NCBI GenBank assembly: GCA_947259505.1 | Contig: CAMYLT010000008.1 | Location: forward strand, 558,001 to 622,000 | DNA from: an uncultured Porticoccus sp. | GTDB lineage: Bacteria; Pseudomonadota; Gammaproteobacteria; Pseudomonadales; Porticoccaceae | Direction of reading: 5' to 3' | Length of the DNA stretch: 64,000 bases | In this document: in pieces, positions 15,916 to 25,364 of the stretch | How positions within the stretch are numbered: position 1 is the first letter of the stretch | Layout of the letters: each line of letters starts with the position of its first letter | Notes under the pieces: model-generated | What the model was told of the DNA's origin: nothing | The model's database searches: none | The model's input: only the letters and a program-made list of their open reading frames with translations | Position numbers and translations under genes: made by a program

Positions 15916-18021
15916 TTGAAGTACGCCAATTATTCTCTCACTATCACACGCACGGCCATCGCCGTAGCTCTCACTGCATCATACGTTTCAATGGCACAAG
16001 CTGAGGATGTTGAAGAAATCCTTTTGATCAAGTCCCAACAATCCATTCCCGTAACAACGGGTGACTCAGGTGTATTGCTTGATAATGAAGGCGTTGATTT
16101 TTATTCGGCTGGTGGTATTGCTAAATTGCCGGTGATTAACGGCATGAACGGCGACCGCGTTAAGGTTCTCATCGATGGCAGCGAAATAACTTCCGCTTGT
16201 GCCAATCACATGAATCCTCCCCTATCCTACATGGATGCGAGCCGTGTCGAATCCATTAAGGTTATCAGGGGTATTACTCCGGTTAGTGAGGGTGGAGATA
16301 GCATCGCGGGTACAATTTCGCTCAAATCCCAATCGCCGGTTTATTCAGATTCAGACGAACTGCTGACTAAGGGCACTATTGGCGCCTTCTACCGAAGCAA
16401 TGGCAAGCATCACGGCGAATTTCTAAATACCACCATCTCCAACGAGAACCTCAGCCTGAATTACTCAGGTAGCCTTGACCGCTCCGCGACCTACCGCGAC
16501 GGCGATGGCGACAAGGTTCTGGACACCCTTTATCGCTCGGAAAGCCACGCCATAACACTTGGCGCAAGAGGTCTTGATCAGGAACTCATCATTAAGCTGA
16601 CCCATCAGGAGGTTCCTTACCAGGGCTTTCCCAATCAGTACATGGATATGGTGGGCAACAAGAGCAACGGCGTTATCGTCAACTATCTCCGCGATTTCAG
16701 CTGGATGAAACTCGATGCCCTGGTCAGCTGGAACGATGTAGAGCATGAAATGGGGTTCTTTACCCATGAAAAGACCGGCACCATGCCCATGGAAACGGAT
16801 GGAAGGGATGTCGGCTATGTCATCAAGGCGGAATTCCCCCTGAATGAGCAATATACCCTTCGCGTCGGCAATGAGTACCATCATTTCAAACTGGACGACT
16901 GGTGGCCTGCCGTGCCTGGTTCAATGATGATGGGCCCTGACACCTACGTGAACATTAATAATGGTGAGCGCGACCGTTACGCGCTGTGGACCGAATCGGA
17001 ATACCGCATCAATGCCCGGTGGACTGCACTGGCCGGCATTCGCTACGAACACCTGGTCACCGATACCGATGATGTCCAGCCCTACAACACCATGCCGATG
17101 ATCATGATGGCGCCCAACCTGGATGCCGCAGCTGCCGTTGCCTTCAATGCACGCAATCACAAACAGGTAGACGACAATTTCGACATCACCCTGATGTTGC
17201 GCTATGAACCCTCTGCCGAGGAATCCATCGAGTTCGGCTACGCCCGGAAGAACCGTTCCCCCAACCTGTACGAACGCTATTCGTGGGGAGAAAGCACCAT
17301 GGCGGTCAGTATGATCGGCTGGTATGGCGACGGTAATGGCTACGTCGGGAATATCGACCTGGATCCAGAAACCGCCCACACATTGAGTGCGGCCTATACC
17401 CGACGTGCAGCAGACGATAGTTGGGAAATCACCATCAACCCCTACTACACTTACGTGGACGACTTTATCGATGCCCAAGAGATCGGCACTTTTCACCCCA
17501 GAATGGTGATGTCGGTTACCCGTCCGAAGCTGCAGTTCACCAACATTGATGCGGAGTTTTACGGTCTCGATCTGCAGGGTTCTCGCCAGCTCTGGAACTC
17601 TTCCACATGGGGTAGTGGTTTAATGAAAGGACAGATGGCCTTCACCCGCGGCAAGCGAAGGGATGGCCCGGAAGACCTTTACCACATCATGCCGCTCAAC
17701 GTAAAAATCGCACTGGAGCAGGCCATCGGGCAGTGGACCAACACTCTTGAATTGGAGTGGGCGGATGAAAAAGACCAGGTCGATCAGATTCGCCTAGAAA
17801 ATGACACAGCCAAATACACTCTGCTCAATGCCTTCACCGAGTACCGCTGGAATTCAACCACCGTCAACTTCGGTGTCCGCAACCTGCTGGATGAAAGCTA
17901 CGACCTGCCCCTTGGAGGCGTGAGCATCGCCCAATGGCGCGACGAAGGTATGGCCGGGCAGTTTGAATCGTTGGCAGGCCCAGGGCGCTCTGTCGAACTG
18001 GGTGTGCGTTACCAGTTCTAA
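15916..18021 (+). CDS. TonB-dependent receptor, copper type (OprC/NosA-like)
   Basis: 701 residues. Outer-membrane receptor with a signal peptide cut near AQA/EDVEE, an N-terminal plug and a 22-strand barrel ending in aromatic YQF. The start is TTG at 15916 with AAGGA seven bases upstream. A CxxxM motif (C95-A-N-H-M99) in the plug followed by NPPLSYMD recalls the copper site of Pseudomonas OprC; Met-rich loops (SMMMGP, MPMIMMAP, HPRMVM) add possible Cu(I) ligands. NosA/OprC proteins import or bind copper. It is the first host gene right of dif; 15737-15915 holds its promoter region. Substrate is inferred. Confidence 0.8.
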   Translation: MKYANYSLTITRTAIAVALTASYVSMAQAEDVEEILLIKSQQSIPVTTGDSGVLLDNEGVDFYSAGGIAKLPVINGMNGDRVKVLIDGSEITSACANHMNPPLSYMDASRVESIKVIRGITPVSEGGDSIAGTISLKSQSPVYSDSDELLTKGTIGAFYRSNGKHHGEFLNTTISNENLSLNYSGSLDRSATYRDGDGDKVLDTLYRSESHAITLGARGLDQELIIKLTHQEVPYQGFPNQYMDMVGNKSNGVIVNYLRDFSWMKLDALVSWNDVEHEMGFFTHEKTGTMPMETDGRDVGYVIKAEFPLNEQYTLRVGNEYHHFKLDDWWPAVPGSMMMGPDTYVNINNGERDRYALWTESEYRINARWTALAGIRYEHLVTDTDDVQPYNTMPMIMMAPNLDAAAAVAFNARNHKQVDDNFDITLMLRYEPSAEESIEFGYARKNRSPNLYERYSWGESTMAVSMIGWYGDGNGYVGNIDLDPETAHTLSAAYTRRAADDSWEITINPYYTYVDDFIDAQEIGTFHPRMVMSVTRPKLQFTNIDAEFYGLDLQGSRQLWNSSTWGSGLMKGQMAFTRGKRRDGPEDLYHIMPLNVKIALEQAIGQWTNTLELEWADEKDQVDQIRLENDTAKYTLLNAFTEYRWNSTTVNFGVRNLLDESYDLPLGGVSIAQWRDEGMAGQFESLAGPGRSVELGVRYQF

Positions 18022-18050
18022 TGCGAATATCGTCTCATTATGACGCACAA

Positions 18051-18071
18051 AGGGGGCTATAAAGGCCCCCT
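18051..18071 (+). terminator. Terminator hairpin after the TonB receptor
   Basis: AGGGGGC (18051-18057) and GCCCCCT (18065-18071) with a 7-base loop, flanked by a further CACAAAG/CTTTGTG pairing. It is 30 bp after the stop. No long U-run. The remaining bases to 18251 show no gene. Confidence 0.65.
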
Positions 18072-18251
18072 CATTCTTTGTGAGCTCAATCACGGCCTCA
18101 ATGCCACCACATTTTTGCTTCAACTCTGTACCGTAACTGGCTGTTCTGGCAGAATTCACGCTTCCCACCACAAGTTACAGACCAGCTTTGTTCTGGATAC
18201 TGATAATCAAACGCCTTGGCGTTCATATACCCAGTTTTTACGGAGTCACTA

Positions 18252-18941
18252 ATGTCGTTTAACAGTTTTCCTGATCGTCAACTTATAGCGGAACTGACAG
18301 CTAAAATGCTGCTTGAGATCGGCGCGATAAACTTTCGTCCCGAAGACCCCTTTCGTCTCACCTCAGGCAAAGCGAGTCCGGTGTATATTGATTGTCGGAA
18401 AATTATTTCCTTCCCGCGTGTACGCTCGGCCATGATGGATTTTGGTGCATCGACGATTTTGAGAGACATCGGTTTTGAGACTATCGATGCGGTTGCTGGC
18501 GGTGAAACTGCAGGCATACCTTTTGCGGCCTGGTTGGCTGAACGCTTATCCCTGCCGATGCAGTATGTTCGTAAGAAGCCCAAAGGCTTTGGCCGTGATG
18601 CGCAGATTGAAGGGGATCTGCGGGAAGGCTCTCGCGTGCTTTTGGTCGAGGATTTGACCACAGATGGGGGCAGTAAAATCACGTTTTGCGAGGCCCTGCG
18701 TACTGCTGGGGCTGAGGTCAGTGACACTTTTGTCATTTTCTTCTATGACATTTTCCCTGATACGCGCCAGAAACTGGCTGATATTGGCGTCAATCTCCAT
18801 TATTTGACGACATGGTGGGATGTGCTGAAGGTCTGTAAGAATGAAAATCGGATGGATACGAAGTCGATTGAAGAAATTGAATCCTTCCTGAATTCGCCGG
18901 TTGAATGGTCCCTATCCCATGGTGGCGTAGAACAACAATAA
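18252..18941 (+). CDS. pyrE: Orotate phosphoribosyltransferase, alphaproteobacterial type
   Basis: 229 residues. It makes orotidine 5'-phosphate from orotate and PRPP in pyrimidine synthesis. Features: [53 protein letters not shown], and the PRPP loop [14 protein letters not shown]. The ATG at 18252 has GGAG eight bases upstream; the longer frame to 18216 lacks support. The sequence, including the MLLEIGA start region and the C-terminal [10 protein letters not shown], resembles rhizobial PyrE strongly and the 213-residue E. coli PyrE much less, suggesting transfer. Whether a second, native pyrE exists elsewhere cannot be seen. Confidence 0.85.
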   Translation: MSFNSFPDRQLIAELTAKMLLEIGAINFRPEDPFRLTSGKASPVYIDCRKIISFPRVRSAMMDFGASTILRDIGFETIDAVAGGETAGIPFAAWLAERLSLPMQYVRKKPKGFGRDAQIEGDLREGSRVLLVEDLTTDGGSKITFCEALRTAGAEVSDTFVIFFYDIFPDTRQKLADIGVNLHYLTTWWDVLKVCKNENRMDTKSIEEIESFLNSPVEWSLSHGGVEQQ

Positions 18942-18960
18942 AAGAAACCTTCTAAAAAAA

Positions 18961-18993
18961 GGCCTGTAATACATGATATTACAGGCCTTTTTT
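18961..18993. terminator. Bidirectional rho-independent terminator
   Basis: GGCCTGTAATA (18961-18971) and TATTACAGGCC (18977-18987) with a 5-base loop. An A-run (18954-18960) precedes and a T-run (18988-18993) follows, so it can serve both pyrE and the convergent DUF547 gene. Confidence 0.92.
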
Positions 18994-19004
18994 AATTCAC
19001 TATA

Positions 19005-19838
19005 TCAAAAAGAATTTAGGCTTTTGTCATGCACAAAGTCAATCTTCCCTTGAAAGCCCAAGAGATATAGCGCCAGACGGTCGTCGGCATAATGGGCAAA
19101 AACTTTCAAAAGTGCTTTATCGTCTCGGGCGAAATCCCCTTTGTATTGATTGAAGATACTTGATGCGGTGAGCTTGCCGTTCTTCAAGATGACGCCGTTC
19201 TGACTGTTAATGAAGGTTTTCCCTGATTTTTTCAGCATGTCCTTGACGTTTTTTCCCGTAAAAGCGTTGGGCAGCAAGCCCGGGCAGCTCATGTCAGCAC
19301 AGTTCAATCCGAAATGAACTTTGTGGTCTTTCCAAATCGGTCTGATAATGCGGTTTTCAATATCGTTGAGAGAAAGCGCTTTCCCGGAAACAGTCGCAAC
19401 AGGGCTGCTCAATGGATCACTGGAAAGGTTTCGAGCGCGAATCGCCGCAAATGTTTTCACCGGAAAATTATCGCTGATGATTTTGACTGTGACAGCATTA
19501 TAGAGATTTAACCAATAGGCCTGCTGTTCATTGCGGTTATAGCTGCGTGGATCGATTTTTTCTAATGCAGTAATATAATTTTTAAGTGCTTTTTTATCGG
19601 CTGATGACAAGGCACCGTATCGGAACCTGTTCGTTGCACCTTTCTTATCCACGACGTAGTCGCCCAGGATAGTATCCCAACTTTGGTGATCAATAACTTC
19701 CCGGTTACGCTCATTGCTACGATCCCAATATCCCCAGTATTGGGATTCTGTTGTAGCGCTTGCTGTCGTGGATCCCAGTAGCGTCGCCAGGAGAAACAAT
19801 CCAATAATATTTTTTCGTTGTGCCATTGTCAGAGCCAT
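19005..19838 (-). CDS. DUF547 domain-containing secreted protein
   Basis: 277 residues. Signal peptide at the N-terminus (IIGLFLLATLLGSTTASA), so exported to the periplasm. DUF547 hallmarks: AYWLNLYNAVTVKIISD in the middle and HFGLNCADMSCPGLLPNAF with the conserved cysteines, then IFNQYKGDF. The molecular function of the family is unknown; the CxxxxCP region recalls a papain-like or transglutaminase-like fold. A second in-frame ATG lies 12 bases after the first. Divergent from bioA. Confidence 0.82.
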   Translation of the reverse strand: MALTMAQRKNIIGLFLLATLLGSTTASATTESQYWGYWDRSNERNREVIDHQSWDTILGDYVVDKKGATNRFRYGALSSADKKALKNYITALEKIDPRSYNRNEQQAYWLNLYNAVTVKIISDNFPVKTFAAIRARNLSSDPLSSPVATVSGKALSLNDIENRIIRPIWKDHKVHFGLNCADMSCPGLLPNAFTGKNVKDMLKKSGKTFINSQNGVILKNGKLTASSIFNQYKGDFARDDKALLKVFAHYADDRLALYLLGFQGKIDFVHDKSLNSF

Positions 19839-19921
19839 TAGTTAATTGTTGTTATCTGCTTTGGTACCACTCTCGCCGCTATCATACAATATGAACTCTT
19901 ATTCCTGTGAACCACCCCTCC

Positions 19922-21214
19922 ATGAAGAAGCTTAGCACATCCCAAATCGCCACTATCGACCAACAACATATCTGGCACCCCTACTCTTCACTAACCAATC
20001 CTTTTCCGGCTTATCAGGTGGATTCGGCTGATGGCGTTCGCTTGAAATTAGCTGATGGGCGGGAGCTGATAGATGGCATGGCATCCTGGTGGTGTGTGAT
20101 ACATGGCTACAACCACCCTACCCTCAACGCAGCCCTACAAGCACAAGCTGAACAGATGGCTCATGTGATGTTTGGCGGTATCGTTCACGAACCGGCAGCA
20201 AGACTAGCTCAAACACTGGTTGAGATCACGCCTGATGGGCTTGAAAAAGTGTTTTTCTCGGATTCAGGTTCGGTCAGCGTCGAGGTCGCCATGAAAATGG
20301 CCATCCAGTATTGGCAATCTTTAGGTGTACAAGGGAAAACCCGGCTGCTGAGCCTGCGCAATGGATACCATGGAGATACATTTGGGGCAATGTCCGTATG
20401 CGATCCCGTTACAGGAATGCATCATCTCTTCAGTAACATATTGATGCCGCAGATATTTTCAGACTCCCCGCAATGCACCTTCAATACCGAATGGGATGAA
20501 TCTTTCATTAGCGACTTTGAGGAAAAAATTGCGACGCATAGCCATGAATTGGCAGCAGTTATCCTAGAGCCTGTTGTCCAGGGCGCTGGTGGAATGCGCT
20601 TTTATTCACCGCATTTTCTCAAGCGTGTTCGCGAACTTTGCGATGATCACAATGTTCTATTAATTGCAGATGAAATTGCCACTGGGTTTGGGCGTACGGG
20701 AAAGTTGTTTGCCTGCGAATGGGCTGGAATTTCACCGGATATTCTCTGTCTTGGTAAAGCCCTGACAGGGGGTTACATGACGCTGGCGGCGACACTGTGC
20801 ACCCAGCAGGTCAGCGATGGCATATGCCAGGGTGAAGCCGGAGTTTTTATGCACGGCCCCACTTTTATGGGTAATCCATTAGCTTGCGCAGTGGCCAATG
20901 CCAGCATTGAGTTGCTACTCGCCTCCGACTGGCGGGCGCGTATTGCCACGATCCAACAACAGCTTGAGTCAGGACTCGCCCCCGCACGGGAATTGCCAAA
21001 TGTTGCCGATGTGAGGGTGTTGGGTGCAATTGGTGTTATCGAGATGAAAGAGCCTATTGAATTAGCTCGGATACAGAAAGAATTCGTCGATCAAGGGGTG
21101 TGGATAAGGCCCTTCGGTAAACTTGTCTATGTCATGCCGCCCTACATTATGGGACAGCATGACTTGGCGACACTCTGTGACGTCATGGTAAGCGTAGTCA
21201 AAAATTACCGTTAA
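19922..21214 (+). CDS. bioA: Adenosylmethionine-8-amino-7-oxononanoate aminotransferase
   Basis: 430 residues from ATG at 19922; a GTG at 19907 is in frame, and neither has a clear ribosome-binding site. PLP-dependent class III aminotransferase converting KAPA to DAPA in biotin synthesis, using SAM as amino donor. Diagnostic motifs: HIWHPYSSL, ASWWCVIHGYNHP, HVMFGGIVHEPA, the PLP lysine in LCLGKALTGGYMT, and FMHGPTFMGNPLACAVA. Very close to E. coli BioA along its whole length. No other bio gene is adjacent. No recognisable BirA operator in the short upstream region. Confidence 0.95.
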   Translation: MKKLSTSQIATIDQQHIWHPYSSLTNPFPAYQVDSADGVRLKLADGRELIDGMASWWCVIHGYNHPTLNAALQAQAEQMAHVMFGGIVHEPAARLAQTLVEITPDGLEKVFFSDSGSVSVEVAMKMAIQYWQSLGVQGKTRLLSLRNGYHGDTFGAMSVCDPVTGMHHLFSNILMPQIFSDSPQCTFNTEWDESFISDFEEKIATHSHELAAVILEPVVQGAGGMRFYSPHFLKRVRELCDDHNVLLIADEIATGFGRTGKLFACEWAGISPDILCLGKALTGGYMTLAATLCTQQVSDGICQGEAGVFMHGPTFMGNPLACAVANASIELLLASDWRARIATIQQQLESGLAPARELPNVADVRVLGAIGVIEMKEPIELARIQKEFVDQGVWIRPFGKLVYVMPPYIMGQHDLATLCDVMVSVVKNYR

Positions 21215-21229
21215 CTACTCTGTGTTCTA

Positions 21230-22255
21230 TTAAACCAATGAATAAAGGCCAACAGCGCGGTTAAGCCGCTCCATAAAAGGTTTACTGACTGCCCTTGCCT
21301 TTTCGGCACCTTCCCTGAGTACTTTTTCAATGTACTCAGGGTTATCCATCAGCTCATTGTAACGTTCGCGAGGCTCGCGTAATTCCTCGTTGATCAGTTC
21401 GAACAATTGTTTCTTGGCCTCACCCCAGGCGATACCATTCTCAAATTCGCGACGCATCGCATCAGTCTGTTCTTTGGATGCAAACGCCCGCCAAACCTGA
21501 AATACCGTGGAGGTATCGGGATCTTTTGGTTCGCCGGGTTCCAACAGATTAGTGACAATCTTATTGATATGTTTTTTCAACTGGTTTTCCGGCAAGAATA
21601 GCGGGATGGTATTGCCATAACTCTTGCTCATCTTGCGGCCATCCAGCCCTTGTAAAACAGCCACATGATCATCGACCACGGCCTCAGGCAATACAAAGTG
21701 TTCACCATAAAGATGGTTGAAGCGCTGCCCAATATCCCTTGCCATTTCAATGTGTTGAATCTGATCGCGTCCCACGGGCACCTTTGTGCCATTGAACATC
21801 AGGATGTCTGCTGCCATCAGTACAGGATAGGAAAACAGCCCCATAGTGACACCGAAATCAGGATCTTCACCTGCATCGAGGTTTTTCTGGACGGAATCCT
21901 TGTAGGCGTGTGCCCGGTTCATCAGCCCCTTGGCTGCGATACAGTTAAGAAACCAGGTGAGCTGGGGGATTTCCGGGATATCCGACTGACGATAGAACAC
22001 CACATTATCTGTATTGAGTCCCAAGGCAAGCCAGGTGGCGGCAATTTCCCGCGTGGACTGGTGCACTTTTTCCGGATCCTGACACTTAATCAGCGCATGG
22101 AAATCCGCAAGGAAGTAATAGGCATTCACATCAGCGCGTTGACTGGCCGAAATGGCTGGACGAATTGCCCCTACATAGTTACCCAGATGGGGTGTGCCGG
22201 TAGTGGTAATACCGGTCAATACGGTATCGCGCGCGGTGGATGTATGGTTATTCAT
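21230..22255 (-). CDS. trpS: Tryptophanyl-tRNA synthetase
   Basis: 341 residues. Class I aminoacyl-tRNA synthetase charging tRNA-Trp. The HIGH-type signature is TGTPHLGNYVGA and the KMSKS loop is GRKMSKSYGNT. GRDQIQHIEMARDIGQRFN is the usual tryptophan-pocket helix region. Length matches the standard bacterial form. It converges with bioA across only 15 bp and is followed upstream by an 81-bp gap holding its promoter. Confidence 0.95.
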   Translation of the reverse strand: MNNHTSTARDTVLTGITTTGTPHLGNYVGAIRPAISASQRADVNAYYFLADFHALIKCQDPEKVHQSTREIAATWLALGLNTDNVVFYRQSDIPEIPQLTWFLNCIAAKGLMNRAHAYKDSVQKNLDAGEDPDFGVTMGLFSYPVLMAADILMFNGTKVPVGRDQIQHIEMARDIGQRFNHLYGEHFVLPEAVVDDHVAVLQGLDGRKMSKSYGNTIPLFLPENQLKKHINKIVTNLLEPGEPKDPDTSTVFQVWRAFASKEQTDAMRREFENGIAWGEAKKQLFELINEELREPRERYNELMDNPEYIEKVLREGAEKARAVSKPFMERLNRAVGLYSLV

Positions 22256-22336
22256 GAATCGGTTTCTACTGTTAAGACGGTGTTATGGGCGCACATCATA
22301 CGGATTTCAGCGCATCAATAAAGGCATGTTCGTTAT

Positions 22337-23650
22337 TCAAATTTCCTGAATTACCAGACTGTCAGTGTCGTTATAAAACGTATTCAGGACGCGGCAGAAG
22401 TTGTATGCATCCTCGGAACCCGCCATTTCTCGAATGGAGTGCATGGCAAAGGTGGGAACGCCGACATCCAGAGTCTGTATACCAATTGAAGCTGCTGTGA
22501 TGGGGCCTATAGTGCTGCCACAGCCGAGGTCGGTTCGGTTGACGAACACCTGCAACGGTACGCCTGTTCGCTTGCAGAGCTGCCTGAATATGGCCGCCGT
22601 AACACTGTTAGTGGCGTAACGCTGGTTGGCATTGACCTTGAGTACCGGCCCGTCATTCAAAATGGGGCCGTGGTTGCCGTCATGTCGATCGGTGAAGTTA
22701 GGGTGAATGCCATGGGCGTTATCCGCAGAAATCAGCAGGGAGCGGTGGATAATACGCGTCAACTGTTCTGATTGGGAGAAAAGGCGCTCTAGCAGGGATC
22801 GCAGCATCGAACCGTTAGCACCGCAGGCGGATACGCTGCCTACTTCTTCGTGATCATTACAGATCAGCATGGTGGTTTGTTGACCCTCAGACTCCAGCAA
22901 CGCCTGTAGACCCGCGAAGCAGCTCAACAGGTTGTCCAGCCTGGCACTGGAAATGAACTCACCGTAAAGCCCTGTGAGTGTCGGAGCCTGGCAATCATAG
23001 AGATATAATTCGTAGTCGATGATGGTCTTACCCGATAAGGATGGTTCATCTTTGGCCAATTCGGCGGACAGCAATTGACGAAAATCCTTGGTGTTTTTAT
23101 CCCGGTCCAGAAACAGCAGTGGCGGTATGTCTGTTTGAGGGTTCACCTTGCGTTCATTGTTGGCATCGCGATCAAGATGAATCGCCAAACTGGGAATAAC
23201 GGCCACTGGTCGCTGCATGTCCACCAATAGCTGCCGGAGTTGGCCTTCGCCGTCATCAAAAATCACCCGGCCGGCAATTGATAAATCCCGGTCAAACCAC
23301 GGGTTGAGCAGTGCGCCGCCGTAGACTTCTACGCCAAGTTGAAAGTAGTTCTGGCGATATAGTTCCGGTTTTGGCTTGACCTTGAGGCAAGGACTATCCG
23401 TGTGAGCACCGACCATACGAATACCGGTTTCTTCAGCCGGTTTACGACCTGCGACAAAGGCAATGATGGAGGAACCATTGCGGGTAATGTAATAACGCCC
23501 ACCGGGCTGGACCTGCCAACTATTTTCCTCAGCTAAGTACTTAAAGCCCGCCTTATCCAGAGCAGTTCGAAGATTCTTAACAGCATGAAATGGCGTTGGT
23601 GATGTACCAATAAAATCCAACAATTGCTGGTTGAAATGTTGCCTACTCAT
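22337..23650 (-). CDS. apeB: M18 family aspartyl-type aminopeptidase
   Basis: 437 residues. Zinc metallo-aminopeptidase of the M18 family (yeast aminopeptidase I, DNPEP). Motifs: TPFHAVKNL, the metal-binding MVGAHTDSPCLKVKP, WFDRDLSIAGRV, NDHEEVGSVSACGANG and the C-terminal PTFAMHSIREMAGSED. Cytoplasmic, typically a dodecamer that removes acidic N-terminal residues. The gene stands 19 bp upstream of the dehydrogenase gene on the same strand. Confidence 0.92.
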   Translation of the reverse strand: MSRQHFNQQLLDFIGTSPTPFHAVKNLRTALDKAGFKYLAEENSWQVQPGGRYYITRNGSSIIAFVAGRKPAEETGIRMVGAHTDSPCLKVKPKPELYRQNYFQLGVEVYGGALLNPWFDRDLSIAGRVIFDDGEGQLRQLLVDMQRPVAVIPSLAIHLDRDANNERKVNPQTDIPPLLFLDRDKNTKDFRQLLSAELAKDEPSLSGKTIIDYELYLYDCQAPTLTGLYGEFISSARLDNLLSCFAGLQALLESEGQQTTMLICNDHEEVGSVSACGANGSMLRSLLERLFSQSEQLTRIIHRSLLISADNAHGIHPNFTDRHDGNHGPILNDGPVLKVNANQRYATNSVTAAIFRQLCKRTGVPLQVFVNRTDLGCGSTIGPITAASIGIQTLDVGVPTFAMHSIREMAGSEDAYNFCRVLNTFYNDTDSLVIQEI

Positions 23651-23669
23651 CTACTTCTACCCTACTTGC

Positions 23670-24551
23670 TCAATTCGATTTGCTATCCACTTCCAGCCTG
23701 GCCAGGAGACTGGATGTATCCCAGCGACCACCGCCCATTGCCTGGACTTCGGCATAATATGTATTGACCAGTTCAGTTACTGGTAAGTGGCTACCGTTAT
23801 TGGCGGCCTCGTCGAGCACAATATCTAAATCCTTGCGCATCCAGTCGACCGCAAAGCCGTGATTGTACTCACCGGCCAGCATGGTTCGGTAGCGGTTATC
23901 CATTTGCCAGGACTGTGCTGCCCCCTTCGAAATCACATTAATCACCTGCTCCGGATTCAATCCTGATGCCCGCGCAAAATGAAGGCCCTCGGCAAGGGCC
24001 TCAAGTAAACCCGCCACGCAGATTTGATTGACCATTTTACACAGTTGTCCTGAGCCTGCAGGCCCCAGTAACGTAACTTGACGGGCATAACTGGCTATCA
24101 GCGGCTCAGAGCGTATGAAATCACTTGCTTCTCCGCCAACCATTACCGTGAGAGAACCATTTTCTGCGCCCTGTTGTCCTCCAGAGACCGGCGCATCCAG
24201 GTAACCGATTCCTTTTTCGAGGGCGATACCGAACAACTCACGACTGATCGTGGCGGATGCTGTGGTGTGGTCAACAAACAGTGAGCCTTCTGTCATACCG
24301 GCAAAAGCGCCCTGTTCACCACAGGTCACCTCACGTAAGTCACGGTCATTGCCCACGCAGGCAAAAACAAAATCTGCGTCTTTGGATGCCTCTGCCGGTG
24401 TTTTTCCCCATTGCCCACCGTATTGTTCACACCAAAGCTCGGCCTTTGACTGGGTGCGGTTATACACACAAACATCATGACCAGCATGGCTCAAATGTCT
24501 AGCCATGGGAAAACCCATGACGCCTAAACCGATAAAAGCAATTTTACTCAC
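23670..24551 (-). CDS. 3-hydroxyisobutyrate dehydrogenase-like NAD-dependent oxidoreductase
   Basis: 293 residues, beta-hydroxyacid dehydrogenase family. N-terminal IAFIGLGVMGFPMARHL binds NAD(P); the substrate motif YLDAPVSGGQQGAENGSLTV and the catalytic lysine in GQLCKMVNQICVAG are intact. Substrate may be 3-hydroxyisobutyrate, tartronate semialdehyde or a succinic-semialdehyde-like compound; neighbours do not decide. On the same strand as apeB and uppP, with gaps of 10-19 bp. Confidence 0.85.
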   Translation of the reverse strand: MSKIAFIGLGVMGFPMARHLSHAGHDVCVYNRTQSKAELWCEQYGGQWGKTPAEASKDADFVFACVGNDRDLREVTCGEQGAFAGMTEGSLFVDHTTASATISRELFGIALEKGIGYLDAPVSGGQQGAENGSLTVMVGGEASDFIRSEPLIASYARQVTLLGPAGSGQLCKMVNQICVAGLLEALAEGLHFARASGLNPEQVINVISKGAAQSWQMDNRYRTMLAGEYNHGFAVDWMRKDLDIVLDEAANNGSHLPVTELVNTYYAEVQAMGGGRWDTSSLLARLEVDSKSN

Positions 24552-24561
24552 TGATGTATTC

Positions 24562-25362
24562 CTAAGTGTTGATCAGAATGACGATTAACACTGCACCTAA
24601 CAGCAGTCGATAAATCACAAAAGGCAGCATGCCAATGCGGTTAATCCAGGTGAGAAACAAGTGGATACACAGGTATGCTGCTATCGCAGATAACACGGTG
24701 CCGAGGGCAATATCGAACCAGGGCACATGTTCTAACTGGGCGAGTTGCAGTGTCTTGTAGCCACCGCTCAGAACAATGATGGGAATCGCCATCAAAAAAG
24801 AAAATCGTGCTGCCGCAGCTCGGTCAAATCCCAATGCCAGTGCCGCAGTGATAGTGATGCCAGATCTGGAGGTCCCAGGAATCAGGGCGATTGCCTGAGC
24901 AACACCCACAAACAAGGCAGAACGCCAGGTAAATTCAGTCAGTACGCGAGAGCGGCGACCATAGATATCAGATACCCCCAAAAGTATCCCGAACAAGATG
25001 GTCGTTGTGGCAATCACCGCTGTAGAGCGTAAGTGTGTCTCAATAAAATCACCCAATAACAGGCCAGCCAGTCCGGCAGGAATAGTTGCCAAGATAATCT
25101 GCCATCCGAGTCGGCTTTCCGGTGTACTGCGCCCTCCTGTTATATTTTTACTCCAGTGAACAATCAACACGCGAACATCGTGTCTGAAATACCAGAGGAC
25201 AGCGACAAGAGAACCTACATGGACGGCCACATCAAATGCGAGCCCTTGATCGGGCCAACCCAAAACAGCGGAAGGCAGAATCAAATGGGCTGAACTTGAA
25301 ATAGGGAGAAATTCGGTTAGACCTTGAATAATGGCGAGAAAAGCAATTTGAAGGAAGTCCAC
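24562..25362 (-). CDS. uppP: Undecaprenyl-diphosphatase
   Basis: 266 residues, about seven to eight membrane segments. It recycles undecaprenyl pyrophosphate to the monophosphate carrier for cell-wall synthesis and can give bacitracin resistance. Catalytic motifs are intact: QGLTEFLPISSSAHL at the N-terminus and IPGTSRSGITITAAL in the second repeat. Two base pairs separate it from tsaB upstream, so the two are surely co-transcribed. Confidence 0.95.
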   Translation of the reverse strand: MDFLQIAFLAIIQGLTEFLPISSSAHLILPSAVLGWPDQGLAFDVAVHVGSLVAVLWYFRHDVRVLIVHWSKNITGGRSTPESRLGWQIILATIPAGLAGLLLGDFIETHLRSTAVIATTTILFGILLGVSDIYGRRSRVLTEFTWRSALFVGVAQAIALIPGTSRSGITITAALALGFDRAAAARFSFLMAIPIIVLSGGYKTLQLAQLEHVPWFDIALGTVLSAIAAYLCIHLFLTWINRIGMLPFVIYRLLLGAVLIVILINT

Positions 25363-25364
25363 AA

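Noticed and set aside
15719..15919. 66-aa open frame starting in dif
   Set aside because: Its start codon is part of the dif core and its end overlaps the receptor start; no ribosome-binding site.
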